Below the pieces are notes generated by a model. It made no database searches, had not been told where the DNA came from, and saw nothing but the letters and a program-made list of their open reading frames with translations. The position numbers and the translations under genes are program-made. Positions 13,905 to 27,324 of a stretch of DNA of 64,000 nt are shown one piece after another; within the stretch, counting starts at the first letter, position 1, and each line of letters starts with the position of its first letter. This DNA is from Euwallacea fornicatus (lineage: Eukaryota > Arthropoda > Insecta > Coleoptera > Curculionidae). The DNA lies in NCBI RefSeq assembly GCF_040115645.1, contig NC_089545.1, forward strand, positions 2,356,001 through 2,420,000, in the 5' to 3' direction.

Positions 13905-13920
13905 TCACTAGGTGGCGCCC
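13905..13920 (+). promoter_or_regulatory. CTCF-like insulator motif
   Basis: TCACTAGGTGGCGCCC is close to the conserved CTCF core (CCA.YAG.KGGCGC), with the central AGGTGGCGC form seen in insects. It lies in an unusually GC-rich stretch (13,735-14,000). CTCF binding here would mark an insulator or domain boundary, which is only a prediction from the motif. Confidence 0.4.
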
Positions 13921-16900
13921 AAGGTGTACCTTAAGACATCGGGAAAACATAACAGTGTGACCTCCTGTTTGATCACTGGATCGTCCCATCGAGGGCCGCT
14001 TTTAGGGCGCTCAATGCGAAATTGAAATAAATGATTTTAAAGGGAATATTTTGTCGCTGGAAAACATTTAACAAAAGCCATCGAAATTAGAAAATTTTTC
14101 CCATTTGCACAAAAACAATAGACCGGTATAACAAAAGATTATTACATGCTACGGTCGGTATAAAGCCCCCTTCCGTTTGCCTTTCGAATTATTTAAAAAT
14201 ATGTAAATTTAATAAAGCAAAACAAATTCAAAGCGAGATGGTTACAAAGGAAAGCAAATTAGAGGGTCTATTATATCACGAAATCACCGCTTCTGTTTCG
14301 TGAGTGATTTCGAGCGAAAACATTTAAAAGTTTGCGAAATTTCAGCGCGAGAACTTGCTTTTGACCTACTTTTAGGACTTTTTCTTTCGCAGTTTTATCA
14401 TACAGGCATTTGTTCTTGCCCATCCGTGGAAATTCGTTAAATACTAAATTGCCCCATTCCTGCAATTCTCCTAACCAGATAATACCCCGAAATTCCTGGA
14501 ATATATTAAGTAAAATCCGCACATATAAATCGCACAGCTCCCACATAAAGTTCACGCCAGAAAATCTGGGATAAAGCCGTTTCCGGTCGGATTGGGTGCT
14601 TCAAAGAGATCCCATCGTCCGATTTGGCCTTATCTGGATGCATTTTCCGAATTAGTCTCGTAGGACTCAAATCTAAGATGAAACTTTAATTTTATATATT
14701 GGGATTTCGTCGGCAATCTACCCTCAGATCTGACTTTTCGGGTAGACGAGGGCGACCCCCTGTAAATTTTACTCTAAAGGTTGGAAAAGATGGTTGGAAA
14801 CGGGGTCTAATGAATTAGATTACTGAAAAACTAAGGGTTAGGTTGTTCGTTTTTTCCCCAGACAACTTTTTTCCACTGAAGATTTATCTTTGTAGATATA
14901 GAGCCTCCAGAGTTCATCCTTGAATATCTTAAAACAGGATTCAACTTTAAATCATCTACCCAAGTCATTTAGGATTTTCTTTTTCTCTCTTATTTCTCCA
15001 TTGGGTCTTTTGTAGTACGAACGGATTCCAACTTTGATTCGTCGAACACTCGCAGTTGAAAATTATCTCCTAGGAAATTCAATTGAATTTAAAAAATCTT
15101 CTAATCGCGGTTTTTTCCTTATTTGTTCGTGCAATTTAAGGGCACATTCTGTCCTTGCCCTCCACCACTTTGTACAGAATATCAAAAAATTGCAGCGTAT
15201 CTCCAAAATTAAGGTTATACAGGGTGCTACAAACTGGAGAATGAGTGAGGAGAGTAGGGATTTCAATAGCCTTTAAAGATGCAAGGTCGATTGGAGCCAA
15301 GCGGTTGCACTCATTGTGATGCCAAGTTGGAATATCATATAAAAAGCAGGAATTTCCGAATAATTCAATAAATTCATAGTTTTAATATCGTTAATTTTTT
15401 TTCTGGTATTTTCCAACTACGTGCAGTTGGATTGCTGCAGTCATCATAAACTAATAGTGAGTATATTTCCGGCTATCAACCAATTTGCAGGCTCGATTTT
15501 CGTACTTCACGTTTTGTCTAAGCTCATTTAAAATATTTATCATACATAATGCTTAATTCAAAATGTTTTACTTTTAATTTGAAGCATTTACCTGGTGATT
15601 GGGGCTCTATTACTTCAGATCTCAAAGCTTTCTTTTCAGTGCGAGTCAAACCCACACACATTGCAAACATTTGTCGTAGAATGCCTCGGATTCCCCCTTA
15701 GTCCTCTTACAACACTATGTGAAACTGCATTCATTTTCGGATTTTAATCTATGGCAAGCCCATCAACTGTGTAAACATGAGCGCATTTACGTCGAAATGG
15801 GCCTTCTTTCAATGGAAATAGGGAGGCGTGACTACGCTCGAATAGCACTGGAATACATTAAAATATAGCCGGTCTTTAGCGCTAAGTAGGTGTTTTTCTA
15901 TATGCATATTTTACTAAAAACAACACACTTAAAAACTCCTTTTCAGGAGCAACGGAGTTTTTAAGTTCAGTTCCATTAAAACGGATTTTATTTTAAAGTT
16001 GGGCAGCTATTTTATCTGTCTGATGGGAACGTTGTATACTTTTATGTTTTCTATTGGCCCCCAGCGATGAAGTCTTCAAGATAAACTTGGACTATTAATA
16101 TAAAAACTTAGGAGGAGAAAAGAGAGAACTTTTCCAGCATTTACCCTTTCGAATTCCACTCGAATCTGTGGAACATTAATCAAAAGAAACGTCAAAAGCA
16201 GATAAAACAGTCCCGAATATTTCCCTTTTTCTGGAGACATAAAAAAGGATGTCGTCGGTGCAATATCCCAGACTTATCTGGGGACATGGAAAAAATGTCA
16301 CGAAAATTTGTTTTTCCGCCCGTTTGCCTTCACCGATAAATCCCGGATAGTGATAGCTGTTTGCCATCGATCTCTCCAACTCAAGTGTGTCATACAACGA
16401 ATCCCACAAGCTGACCTGTCTCACCTTATCCCCACAAGAACTCATAAACATCGCCTTCCACGAAATTAATTTCTCCATAAAAAGTGGAGGAAAAATCAGA
16501 CGCCCCGCGTTCTAATTAGAGTTCTTTCACGAAAGTCATGATTTGTTTAATATTTCATTAGTTCCTTCATAATTTACTAGTTTATTAAGACTGTCAGTTC
16601 CGAAAGTTTGTTTATTACCATCACCCCGGGTTGATTAAAGAGAAGTTTTTAATAAAAAGGAAGTTGAAGCCTGATATTTGCACACCCGGATATTGCGCCG
16701 GCTTGATTAACTTTCAAGTTAATTTCTTGGCTAAGTCTTAGAGTTCTCGCAATTAATATTTCTAGTGGTTAAATTTTTAGATAGCTTAGAGCTATGTCAA
16801 TGAATTTCTTTAGCTTACCGGTAACTATAAGGAGTTAAAAACTACACTCAGATGATAACGATTTAAGTGGTCCTTAAAAATAGTCGCTTAGGGTCTACCA

Positions 16901-19900
16901 TCATTCATACTGATAGTCGTAACAGTTAAGGAAATAAATAGGCAAAGCGAATCTTTAGGAGTTTGCTTATCGACATATTTTCTAACTAATAAACAAAATT
17001 ATGGGCAGTTCTTATTAGCATAGGATAGCTTAGGTACGAGCATAGTAAAATTCGTTACACAAATCGAAGTTTCTCACAAATTCCATTATTTTACGGCGTA
17101 TCTCAATTATTACTACAGCTAGAGCCATCCGGTTTGCGCAGTCTTTTGCTCAATTCTTATGAATCGAAAATTCACAATAACAGAAAAGCCATCTCCATCT
17201 TAGTATCATAGATTCAGTTATCCAACGATATATGGTGAAAGTAAAAATCTATTCTGATGGAGTTTTTGTGCAGAAATCCAGTAGCGTGCCTGAATCGTTT
17301 TCCCTGCCCACATGCTTAGGGTGCACCAGAGCATTAGATAAAATAAAAGTTGTTAAAATGACGAACGGAATAACGATTTAATCCCAGGCAAATGGCCAAT
17401 AATTTTCGAGTGTTTTTGTCCCTCTTCCGAATTACAATAATTTTAATAATTTTACACAGCTTTCCAGCACCAAACATATTTTATGAGAATTGCCCCTTTG
17501 AATTTTCATTCCCTCACACAATCGCCTTTTATGGCTCCGTGTTTATTTGCTACGTCGATTTCCCTCAGAACGAGCATTTCTTTGTCTTTGCTCTCCCAAA
17601 CGGATGACTAAATTAACGTCAAGTGCTCTAAAAGCTTTAAATTTCCTCCGGAACATTTATCTTCACAATTTTAATTCTTAAAGCCGTGGAATAGGTTGAC
17701 GAAAAGTACTTTAAGTTTGCAGCAATAAATTTGATCAAAGTTGAGGATGTCTAATTAACTACTATAACCGTCGAAAGTATGATACACACGTTATTAGAAA
17801 TGAAGTTGTGTGCTATGTGGAACATCAACGCTCATTCCAGAAAAGAGTTAAAGTGATCCTATTCATATTCTCTAGGGAATCTTAGATTCAGAGCAGTTGA
17901 TTACTTGGAGGTATTTTATGAACGATCTCATAACATGTTGACAAACGACACACCGCTCATTAACCCAGTTGCTGCAGGCACCCGAATAATGATATCACAC
18001 ATACTCTAACTTAAGCGGAGCTTAATTACGTCATAATTAACAAAGACGCATCGTCTGTCACGACGAGAGGCGACAAGCAGGAATGTCTGGCTGCTTGCCA
18101 TTAATCCTGATTCTTTGACACGAAAAATGTCTCATCTAAACTGGTGTAATAAATAGCTACAGGAAAATTAGGGTAGGGAATAACTTAGAAGTTACATTAA
18201 TTTTTGGATGGTGTAACGTTTGTTTCCGGGGTATATTCCATTACATGATTACTTACCGCTTGAGGAATAGTAGTCACTCATAAAGAACTAATACGGGAGT
18301 TTTAAAATAAACACCCAGAAGCAGTCTCAAGAGAGCCAAGAAAATAAAATAGAATTAATCTTCCAATTTGATGTCCCCTCCCCTCGTATCAACTATCCAC
18401 CCCAAGACAGAAGCTTTTAATATAGTTTATGGGGTTTGATTTCAAGAAGTGCTTTTGAGGGGGATCGTGCACTAGAGTGTGTGCAAAAGTGTAATTAAAG
18501 GCCCGATATTAAGTTTGTGAACTAAATATTTGGACAACCAAAAACCGGCTTCTATACAGGTCTGACCATTCCTAAATATTTAATATTTCGCTGTCCCAAG
18601 TGGTGCGAGAGCAAAAAACTCTAAAATCACTTTATGGAGCGGTTTTATCCGAAAAGTTCCTAGTCCTTTTGCCCTGTCGCTATGAATTTTCCAGGATGTT
18701 GCATCCAGCCGAGCTTATCCTGGCCAGGCACAACACTTGTCTGTCAGCTTTTGTTGATTTTGCACTATCTAAAGTTCTTTTTGTGTGACGTAACGTCGCC
18801 TTTCTAGAGAGAGATCTGGATAAGTTTTAAACGGACACGGAACCATCAGACTGGAAACCGATGACGTTTAACTTTATAAAAGTTCCCCATAAATAACTTT
18901 TCCATCAAGTAATTGCTGAAGCTGTCCGCATTCTTTTATTTAAAATATACAAGGTGGGCAAACTTCGAAACTTTCAAAGGAATTGCAGTCAGCAAAATGC
19001 GCAAAAGAACGATATATAGTGTACGCAATGTAAGTTAAAATCGGCGGTAAACTCTTGCCAGGGCTGTATTTGTGGAAAAGTGTGTGGATGCAATTAAACT
19101 AAATCTGCACGTATTACCCTTTGCGAGATCCCCGTGGTGGACATTCGCTTCTTGACCAAACTCTGTAGACGAACTTCTGTCACGTATCCAGCCGGGCTTT
19201 GCCAATTATTAAAAATGAATCACCATCTTGACGCTAACTTTGGTGAAGAAAAATAAAAACCGCTGAAACAAACTGCTTCAATAATGAAAAAGTCATCTCT
19301 TAAATGACCCTTCCAGTCCACACTTCATCCTCAGAGCCCTCCATTTTAATTAAAAGAGTTATAATTAGGTAATTAATAACGGAACCTGGGACATTATCTT
19401 TTCGTAAATATCCAGGGGAACGCCTTTTTCTTTTAGCAAATTTAATGTAAATTTTCCACACTTGGCTTGTTGCTAAAGACCAGATAACGCTTTTAATTTA
19501 AAAGCTTTTAGGGCGATGGTAAGCCTGGTTATTTTGTAGCCAAGACATTATTTTTCTTCGGGAATAAAGCAGTTTTAAGTGGGTAGTTTTTTTAGCTCCA
19601 TTTGATTTTGCTTATTCAGAAATTTCAACCAATGGCAATCTCGCACGACGGGGTTAGATCTTATTATCCGTTCTTAGCGCATTGTGAAAATTTGGACTTA
19701 AGCCAAGCGAACACGGCCACTTCGGCGTATAAATTTCTATCATTCGTTGCCGTTACAGTTTAATTTGATGTAAAATTCTCCCCGAATGATCCTGCCTTTT
19801 AATCTGTAATTCCCCGTGGAGTTATTCCGGTGCATCCGAGCTTATAAAATGTAATATCCGCACTTAACCAAAGCAAGCTCTTTCTGTGTTTGTTTGATTT

Positions 19901-20128
19901 GCATATAGTCTGCAAATTTCCCGGAGCGACGTAAAACTTTGCACAGCAATTATATCGTGAGTGGGGCGAGAGCATTACGCAGCGATTAAATTTGCATAAT
20001 GTTATTTCAATTTAAACACTAGAAGCAACTGGTAACGTCAGAGGCATTATCTTATTACACATGGGGAGACATGATGGGAACTTTGTTTGAACTTTACAAA
20101 CTAACTGATAGACATCGAGAGTAATATA
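13921..20128. other. Gene-free stretch with two unassigned minus-strand frames
   Basis: Frames of 94 codons (14,271-14,555, minus) and 100 codons (16,176-16,478, minus) have plausible amino acid mixes but no domain, signal or splice context that I recognise. An isolated MITE-like end is at 15,220. Otherwise AT-rich with TAATTA-type words. Confidence 0.45.
15220..15233 (+). repeat. Isolated MITE-type end CAGGGTGCTACAAA
   Basis: The motif resembles the CAGGGTG terminus of the element at 20,129 and is preceded by ATCTCCAAAATTAAGGTTAT, a context often seen at such ends in arthropod repeats. No partner end was found nearby, so it is probably a truncated copy. Confidence 0.35.
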
Positions 20129-20420
20129 CAGGGTGGTTCACGGCCAGCGGTGACGGATAACGCGACGCGTGATCTTATTGAAAATGCCTTCAGCGATGTA
20201 ACGCGAGCGGTTTTACGGGGCGGCGCAGGATTCATTGGTCCGAAAGGGTGGCGAACAAATCAGCTACTTGTTTGCAATATACTGAATCAAAAAAACTCTT
20301 TCGAAATGCTGCAGCATCGAAGCTAGCAGCTTTTGCATTAGGTCACTTTAACTGAGTTGCCCTACTTTTTAACCTCTATCCCTCGATACTCGTTTGCGCC
20401 GCTGTTTTTGAAACACCCTG
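20129..20420. mobile_element. MITE-like element with CAGGGTG ends
   Basis: A 292-base block begins CAGGGTGGTTCA and ends with the inverse TGAAACACCCTG. It is clearly richer in CG dinucleotides than its AT-rich flanks (for example ACGCGACGCG, GCGAGCGG, GGGGCGGCGCAGG). Short CAGGGTGNTTC termini are common in arthropod non-autonomous elements. No coding frame and no clear target duplication were seen, and the inverted repeat is only about 12 bases, so the class is uncertain. Confidence 0.6.
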
Positions 20421-22549
20421 AAAATTAAAACTGCGTTTTTTATTATTTTTTTAGCATATTTTGTTTATTAGCAAAATTCTCTTCGACCAACCTAGCAGGC
20501 ATAGGCAGCTTTTTGGCTTCAAATTCAATTAAACTCATGTGCCTTCCTCGGGTGCGCAAAAATTGATTTCCGCAATTTCCGAAGAAACAAATTACAATCC
20601 GAATGGATCCAGGATTCATCTTTGTATATAAAAGTCTACAAGAAGCGTTTGAGTTAATTGACAATATTTTTGCTTCACCGGTGTAGCAGGGAACAGGAAC
20701 TGCTTAAAATTGCCGTAATAAAATAGAAGAAGCTAATTAGGCAAAGGGCAACTAGCCGTGGCAAGAAAGTATTACGTTTAAAATTGAACGTAGCTGCTGT
20801 TGCTCGTTGAGCACAAACGCCAGCCTTTCAACTAGAATATTAATTTTTTTCCCTTGAAACCAAACAATTTCATTGCATATCAATATTTCAATTTAGAGAA
20901 TATTGCCCTTCGCCAGCATAGCATATTATTCCTTGGAAATGTATGTTTAGCGTAAGCAATATTTCTTCCCATGTTGGATAAATACATCATGATAAGTCGG
21001 AGCAATATCACTGCTCCCCTTGACTGTCACTGGTCAATATTAAGTTTGATGAATGATCTTGAACGACAATATATTTGAAGCCCCATTGCCGGGATTTATC
21101 TGTTGTAGTGTCAGAGCAAGGCAATGATAATATATGCTGTTGATGTGTGCGAAATGTGTAAAATATCAGCTATTAGCCTAGATCTAGCCAGATGCTTTTA
21201 ATGTTCCGTTTTGTTAAACGTTGATTTGAAGAATGATATGGTGCGTCAGGGATCTAGCTGATTAAGGGCCAATACTGCCAGCCAGTAACTCAACTGATTT
21301 TACGGGATACTTCAAAAGCAATTTGTGTAATGCACAAAGACTGATAAGGAAGATATTTGAATAACGACGGTTTTTTGAGATATTATCGCAATTTTGGCAC
21401 GATTCTATGCTGACACAGTCAATAAAAACCACACCAGGGTAGCTTATACGGGCTAAAACCTGTGGGAACAAAATGGACTCCGAGATATCACCAAATGCGC
21501 ATGTAGGTTTGAAACGCTTGCGCAGGGAAGTAGATAGTTCATAAAAACCACATCACCGAAACCTCAAGTAGGTTAGAGCATCAAGGAGAGCTAGCACGTG
21601 CTGAAATGTATGGAAACAGAATGCAGCCACGAATTCATTAGATGCGCATGCGTGGTAACGGAAATTGTTATGTCTCTAGAAGTCCTTGATTTGAAAGGCC
21701 CAGATTTCTATTTTCGACTATGTTATTAATTTCCTCCATTGGCGTTGGCAGTAAAGAAAAATGCAAGAAGTTTAGCATTTATCTAGACAAATGTATCCAC
21801 GGGAAGTCTGGAATATTTGTCTTCAGAACTCCTATATATTGTTAATATGACTGTTCTTGTTCACTAAAGTATTTGAAAACTTGTTCGCTTAAAGCGCCTC
21901 GAAGTTTGCGGATACGGTTCATAATTTTTCTGCAGAACACTCACCCCTCTACTACAGACAGTTTTGCAAAAAATGTTCATAAAAATTTGTCATTTGATGT
22001 TATAGATTCCTCGTTTAACACAGTCAAACATAACGACAAAGTCCTTGCACTCGGAAGCGTCTTACACATCGATTCAACATTTCTTTCAATACATATAATA
22101 TTCCGATGTCGATTGATCTTCAGAGACAATTTAGTCTCAAACATGGGACCTCTTGTAATAAAGTTGTATATGTGTCGTTTCTCTTTATTGCTTTATTCAG
22201 GGATGGAAGTGGTTAATAAAAATTGATAGAATAGCTTTACCCCTGATGTATCGTCTTTTACTACAGCATTTCAGCTCCCATATTTGAGGTTCTTAGCGAA
22301 GTAATGTTCTAAATAATGAAATTTATTTCTTCCTCCTTAAATCAAAGGTCGCTACTGAAGAATTGTTGATATATAAGGATAAGAAAATATTTTCATATAA
22401 AAGAATGTTGATTCAGATGCGCTTTTTCTTTAACGAGAACGTTTAATCAATATGCCCTTCTTACTTACTTGTCTTCCCCAGCACTGTTGCTTCCAATGAC
22501 CCCCGCAGAGAATCCCTATTAAGAATCATTTGAGAACCGAAAACAAAAT

Positions 22550-22720
22550 TATAACTAATTAAGTTTCGATTGTTTTGTTAGCAGAAAGCCATAGCCAGTC
22601 AATCAATTAGCTACCTACTGTTTGCTATTGAGTTAATTATTCGGTCATTGTTTCCTGGAAACAGAGGGGAAGCAAACCGTTTGATACTTTATTAATCAGA
22701 TGTTAATTAAGTCTTAGACG
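22550..22720. promoter_or_regulatory. Cluster of homeodomain- and Sox-like motifs
   Basis: Within 170 bases are at least four TAATTA/CAATTA-type cores (CTAATTAAG, CAATTAGC, GTTAATTATT, GTTAATTAAG), two ATTGTTT Sox-like cores and TTTGC/GTTTGC forkhead-like words. The density suggests an enhancer, but such words are frequent in AT-rich DNA, so this is weak. Confidence 0.25.
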
Positions 22721-23959
22721 CGCCCCTACTTTATTTTTTTACCCAGTGGCAGAACCTGGAAGCATTAGCCCTTGAGAAGAAATTTCACTTTCAAATTTTA
22801 CAATGGAATTGATCTCTAAAGGAATCTTTAAAATGGACTTCAAGCAGCAAATGTTATTTATAAAAATAATTCTAAATATACATGTCTATTTTACTTAATT
22901 TTTACTTTAACCTCGACAGCGGTTGGGGGCTACGTGGAAACTCAGCTTTACAACACCAACGAGATCTGGCGAAAGACTCGAAAATTTGCCACGTAATTCG
23001 AAGTTTTTCGAAGATTGACGTGAATTGCAAATTCTTATATGTGGTGATCAACGACACAAGTAATCCTTGAAGATGGATCCACTACCAGGCTACAATTCAA
23101 GATTTGCAAACATATCGATTTCCTACGCCACTGCGACTCTTCTGAACGAGACCGGTTAGCTTCAGGATCCCATAGTTCCCTCTATACTTGATCAACTTCG
23201 TTGTATATAAGTATAGAATTATATTGTTTACGAGTCAAGCAAGGAACCGAAAATTTCTATCTAACAAAAACACGGAGTCTTAACGTTGATATTCGAGAAG
23301 TACGCGAGAATATGGCTTACTGCTATGAATGAAAAAGTTAACACCACGATCCAAAAGTACGTGGAATAACTCCATGAAATCAGAAGATGCTTTTATTCTC
23401 TCTAACCCAGTGTTGAAGCGCCATAGTTGTGGAAATACGCGAATTTCAGAACCTGGTGAATCATATCTCCTTATATTGCGAAAAAATCCCTTTGCAACTT
23501 TCCTGTTAATAATTTCGTTTTTCACTGCAACAGACCAACTTATGGTTTAATTTGTCAAGTACCGCCACTGTCTAAAAAAGCAGCCTTTTCAAGAATCCAA
23601 ATTAAGTTTGGCGAAGCGGGCCGCTGCACCGAAATGCTCATCGACCTAAAAAGAACCCTTACGATTAGATTGTGCGGCAAAAGGAACAAACAGCCACAAA
23701 GGAATGAAAAAGTAAATAATTCCTGCACCTTAATTAGTAAGAAAGGACCAACCCGAAAGTCATTGTTGTTAGCAGTAACCTTCTTAAAGGGAGCGTCTAT
23801 GCCCAGAAGCATATTCCTTTGTATATGCTAATTTGAAAATAACATGACCTAGGGCTTGTTCCAAACTTAACAAGAACCGTATGAATTTCCTCGACAATGG
23901 GAATAATGGTGGAAAATGACATGCAGTTTAGGGCCGGAATCTATCTTATCTAGGCCGCA

Positions 23960-24070
23960 ATTCGACTATAACCATAAAAATATTGCATAAATTAGCCATA
24001 AAAATGCCTCCGGAGGCAAAAACCACGATAAAAATTCGCCATAGAGTTTTTTGCGCTATTTATATAACAT
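23960..24070. promoter_or_regulatory. Paired CCATAAAAAT motifs (Caudal/Abd-B-like)
   Basis: CCATAAAAAT occurs at 23,972 and again about 25 bases on, with ATTGCATAAATTAG between and a perfect CCTCCGGAGG palindrome just after. CCATAAA is the core bound by posterior homeodomain proteins. Function is inferred only from the motifs. Confidence 0.2.
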
Positions 24071-27000
24071 GCTGAAAAGCTGAGGGGGATCTCGATAAGA
24101 CTCGAGTGTTATGCGGACCATTTGTTCCATTTATTCGCCAGTATTTCATTGGAATTTCCATAAATGCCACGCATCCGAAACTTATTCCTACGTATTTATG
24201 TGCGGGCGGGGTTCTAAATGATGTCATTAAATTTTTTCATCTCTTCTTTTCGATCTGGATTTAAGGAATAGTTTCACAATCAAACCTCGTATTGCCAAAC
24301 CACTTCAACTCTCAAAGCATCGATTTACCTTCCGCAGGGCGGAACGCCATGAATTATTAGTCAAATTCCAGGCGAATTCAATTTTTCTTTGCACAAGGTG
24401 CAATAACCTTCGAAAATGTGAAAGCAACCCCTTTTATTGGGGTCCCTCGAACGGGCCGCATTTATAATTCAGCAAATTGCAATGTTCCATCGGTAAATGC
24501 GTGAATTGTGCGTGTGAAGATTCCCAAAAGGCTGCAGTCAATAAAGTAGGTTTTACGCAACCGACGGTGGAAGGCATAAAATATTTGATGATTTTTCTTT
24601 GTTTCTCTTCTTGCATTTTTCATAAGGACGAAAATGACATCGTTAGTTCTCTTGTGAAGTGAGTTTACTATGTTTCGAGTGGTTATTTATGAAATTATGT
24701 ACCGGCAAATTGCCATGTAGATTAGCGGAGTTGCAAATGTAGATCAATAATGCATCAGAAAGTGTAATTTTTGCGTTGTAAATTAAGTCGGAATAATATA
24801 CCTTCCACATGAAATTGTTGAATCAATGACCACACAGAAATTTGTAAAAACAATTAATATTCATACATCTACAGTTCCAAGAAGATTTTCGTCAAATGTT
24901 CTGCCCCTCGTAACGCAGTTGTTCCGCAGTTATTTTATTTATTTAATATTTTCTCTGGTCTCTTCTCTTTAGTCCTTCCTCTCACGCGAGGCTGTTTAAC
25001 TATGAATTCCCATCGATCCCCGCCATGTTCCACCTACAATTTCGAAAAAAGTATTTCAACACGTACACCCCCTGACATGAACTTCATTCGCAACAACTTT
25101 TATGAACTTTAAAATACCGCCACCTATCCATTAGACTGTAGGCAAAACTCTACAATGGATAATGGAATCTCCAAGTGCGACACGCATACCATTAATTTTT
25201 GTCTCTTTTATTAGGACTGAAAACTTCCCCGGGGAATAACAATACCGATTCTTGAGTTCATTATTTTGACAAATTAATTTAGCTCCTCTAGGGATATCTC
25301 CCTAACGAGTCCTTTATTTCGCATGATGAATCTATCCTTTTTTGTTCGAGGTGAAGGCGGAGGATGCCCGCGAAGAGTTCCGTTATGGTCGGACTAGTTG
25401 CAAATCTTCCCATCAATACATCAAAAATTACGAGCGCCGCTTTGGAAAAGCTGATCATAAAGTTCTATCTACTTTATTTAATTGGACATGAATTTTTCAT
25501 GCGTTTATCATCTTTATCTGTCGACATTAAAGTTGCAAACAGCGATGAAGCGGCCATCAGTTATTATGATTCGGGGTCGGGAATTATGTCTATTAGAGAC
25601 CTATCGGTTTTATCTTGACTTTCCCTTCTCGTCCTGGGAATTTGTTCTGTTATGATACACTTAGTTAGCTTTGATGCTGATACTAATTTTGGAAACGTTT
25701 GGAGCGCGGCGAAAATACTAAAAGATCGATTTATGTTTTAGGATGTGTGCGCCAATAGTCTCATCAAATCGTTATCTCATATAATTTTATTCTATAGCAA
25801 TGCAACAAATTGCAATAAAACTGAAAAATAAACAAAAGAAGGCTGTAAAAGGGACGCGTGCGATAAACGGTTGTACTGCACGAACGTCAATGTCATTCGC
25901 CTGATTGGCCGCGAGCACCTTTGACGCATGCCAAGGTCTGCGTGCAGCATCAAATTATATCGCTTGTGTGCGATAAAGTGCTGTCGACACACACTCGGAA
26001 CTGCATGTAATAAAGCAGCTCTTAGGAAAAATGCATCGTTGTACTTTAATTCTTGACACTGAACGAATCGAGTACAACTCTTCGTACACTTAATAGATAT
26101 CCAAACATTTCCCTACAGCCAAACTTAATCCAAGACTTAGCATTAGAGTTTGCCAACATTCTCGGCAATTGCAATTAAAAACAAACACCATTTCCCGAAC
26201 AGTTTTAGATCTTATTAAATGATAACCGAGCTTAATTCGAGAGTTTATCAAACTCGTTCCACTCCCCGAGGAACGAATCCTCGAATACCAAACCGAGGTT
26301 AGTTTCTGTTTTGTAAAGTTAAATGTAATTTTACGTGTGCCTGCTCCTATTGATGTAAAAAGGTAATCTGTCTAACTGTAAAAGTAAAAGTAAACCTCGC
26401 CCGATGGAAACGGAATAGTTGTTTGCTACCTCAAAGGCATGCAGGGAAGCAGGAAGTTCATTTGGAGTTGCGTTCTCGTGTTCAAGCTAAAACTTAATTT
26501 GAAGCCCTTAATTTGCGTTAATAAAACCGACAAGGGTTGGCATCTCGGCAAAATGATTTAAATGGCAAATCTTAGTAAAACGCTAATAAAATAGCACGTC
26601 ATGTTGCACTTCGGCCATCCTTCAGTCTTCACAGCGGCTCTGCAACATAAAACCTAAAATGGCATATGGGACAATATCGAATAAAGATCTTCGACAAGTA
26701 TTACTTGAAAACTCCATAGTGCCAATAAGAATTTCCCAGCAACATTTTCAGGTGTTTATCGGCTCGAAATTTCTTAGCGAAATGCGAAGTTGAACTCCAA
26801 AGGCGCAATAACCTTCTTATCGTGAGCGTCAGACCTGAGCAATGTTAAATAAATTCTAAATTGTATGGCAGAGACAAAGGTAAATATTGCTTTAGATGGA
26901 ACAACGTTACCCTGGTGGGCGATTATGTTCAGTCTGGCTGTAGGGCTTATTTCGTGGTCGTTGTTTTCGGTTCAGATGTTTAAGATGAGCGAAAACAAGT

Positions 27001-27199
27001 TCGTGCTTCAGCGACATTCGTTTCAGCAACGGTAATTGCTTAATTGCTAAAATAGGAAAGGTGGGAGGGTGCAGATGTAGGCTGAATACACTACAACTTT
27101 AACGCCCTCAATTTAGTTACCAGACATCTTCTTCAGTTGTCGAGGCTTCCCATCGCCACTGGTCCTCAGGCATGTAGCTCTAAAAGTGTTTGAAATATA

Positions 27200-27232
27200 C
27201 TGCGTGACACAGAAAAGAGGACACCCCGTAAA
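27200..27232 (+). repeat. Tc1 left terminal inverted repeat
   Basis: The 33-base end starts CTGCGTGACACAGAAAAGAG. Compared with the reverse complement of 28,564-28,596 it differs at repeat positions 4, 9, 10, 11 and 25 only. Confidence 0.9.
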
Positions 27233-27324
27233 GGCGGTTTTATTTAAATAGTTTTTGGTATGCATGTTTCTAATACAAATACTTCATTAAAAAATTCAAC
27301 AAATTTAATTGTGAAAAAAAAAAA

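Larger units (their letters stand above)
20421..27197. other. Gene-free stretch with possible regulatory patches
   Basis: No exon or domain seen; the longest frame (21,873-22,226, 117 codons) has no features. The motif clusters near 22,550 and 23,960 lie here. At 25,115-25,128 the minus strand reads GGATAGGTGGCGGT, a weaker relative of the CTCF-like motif. Confidence 0.45.
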
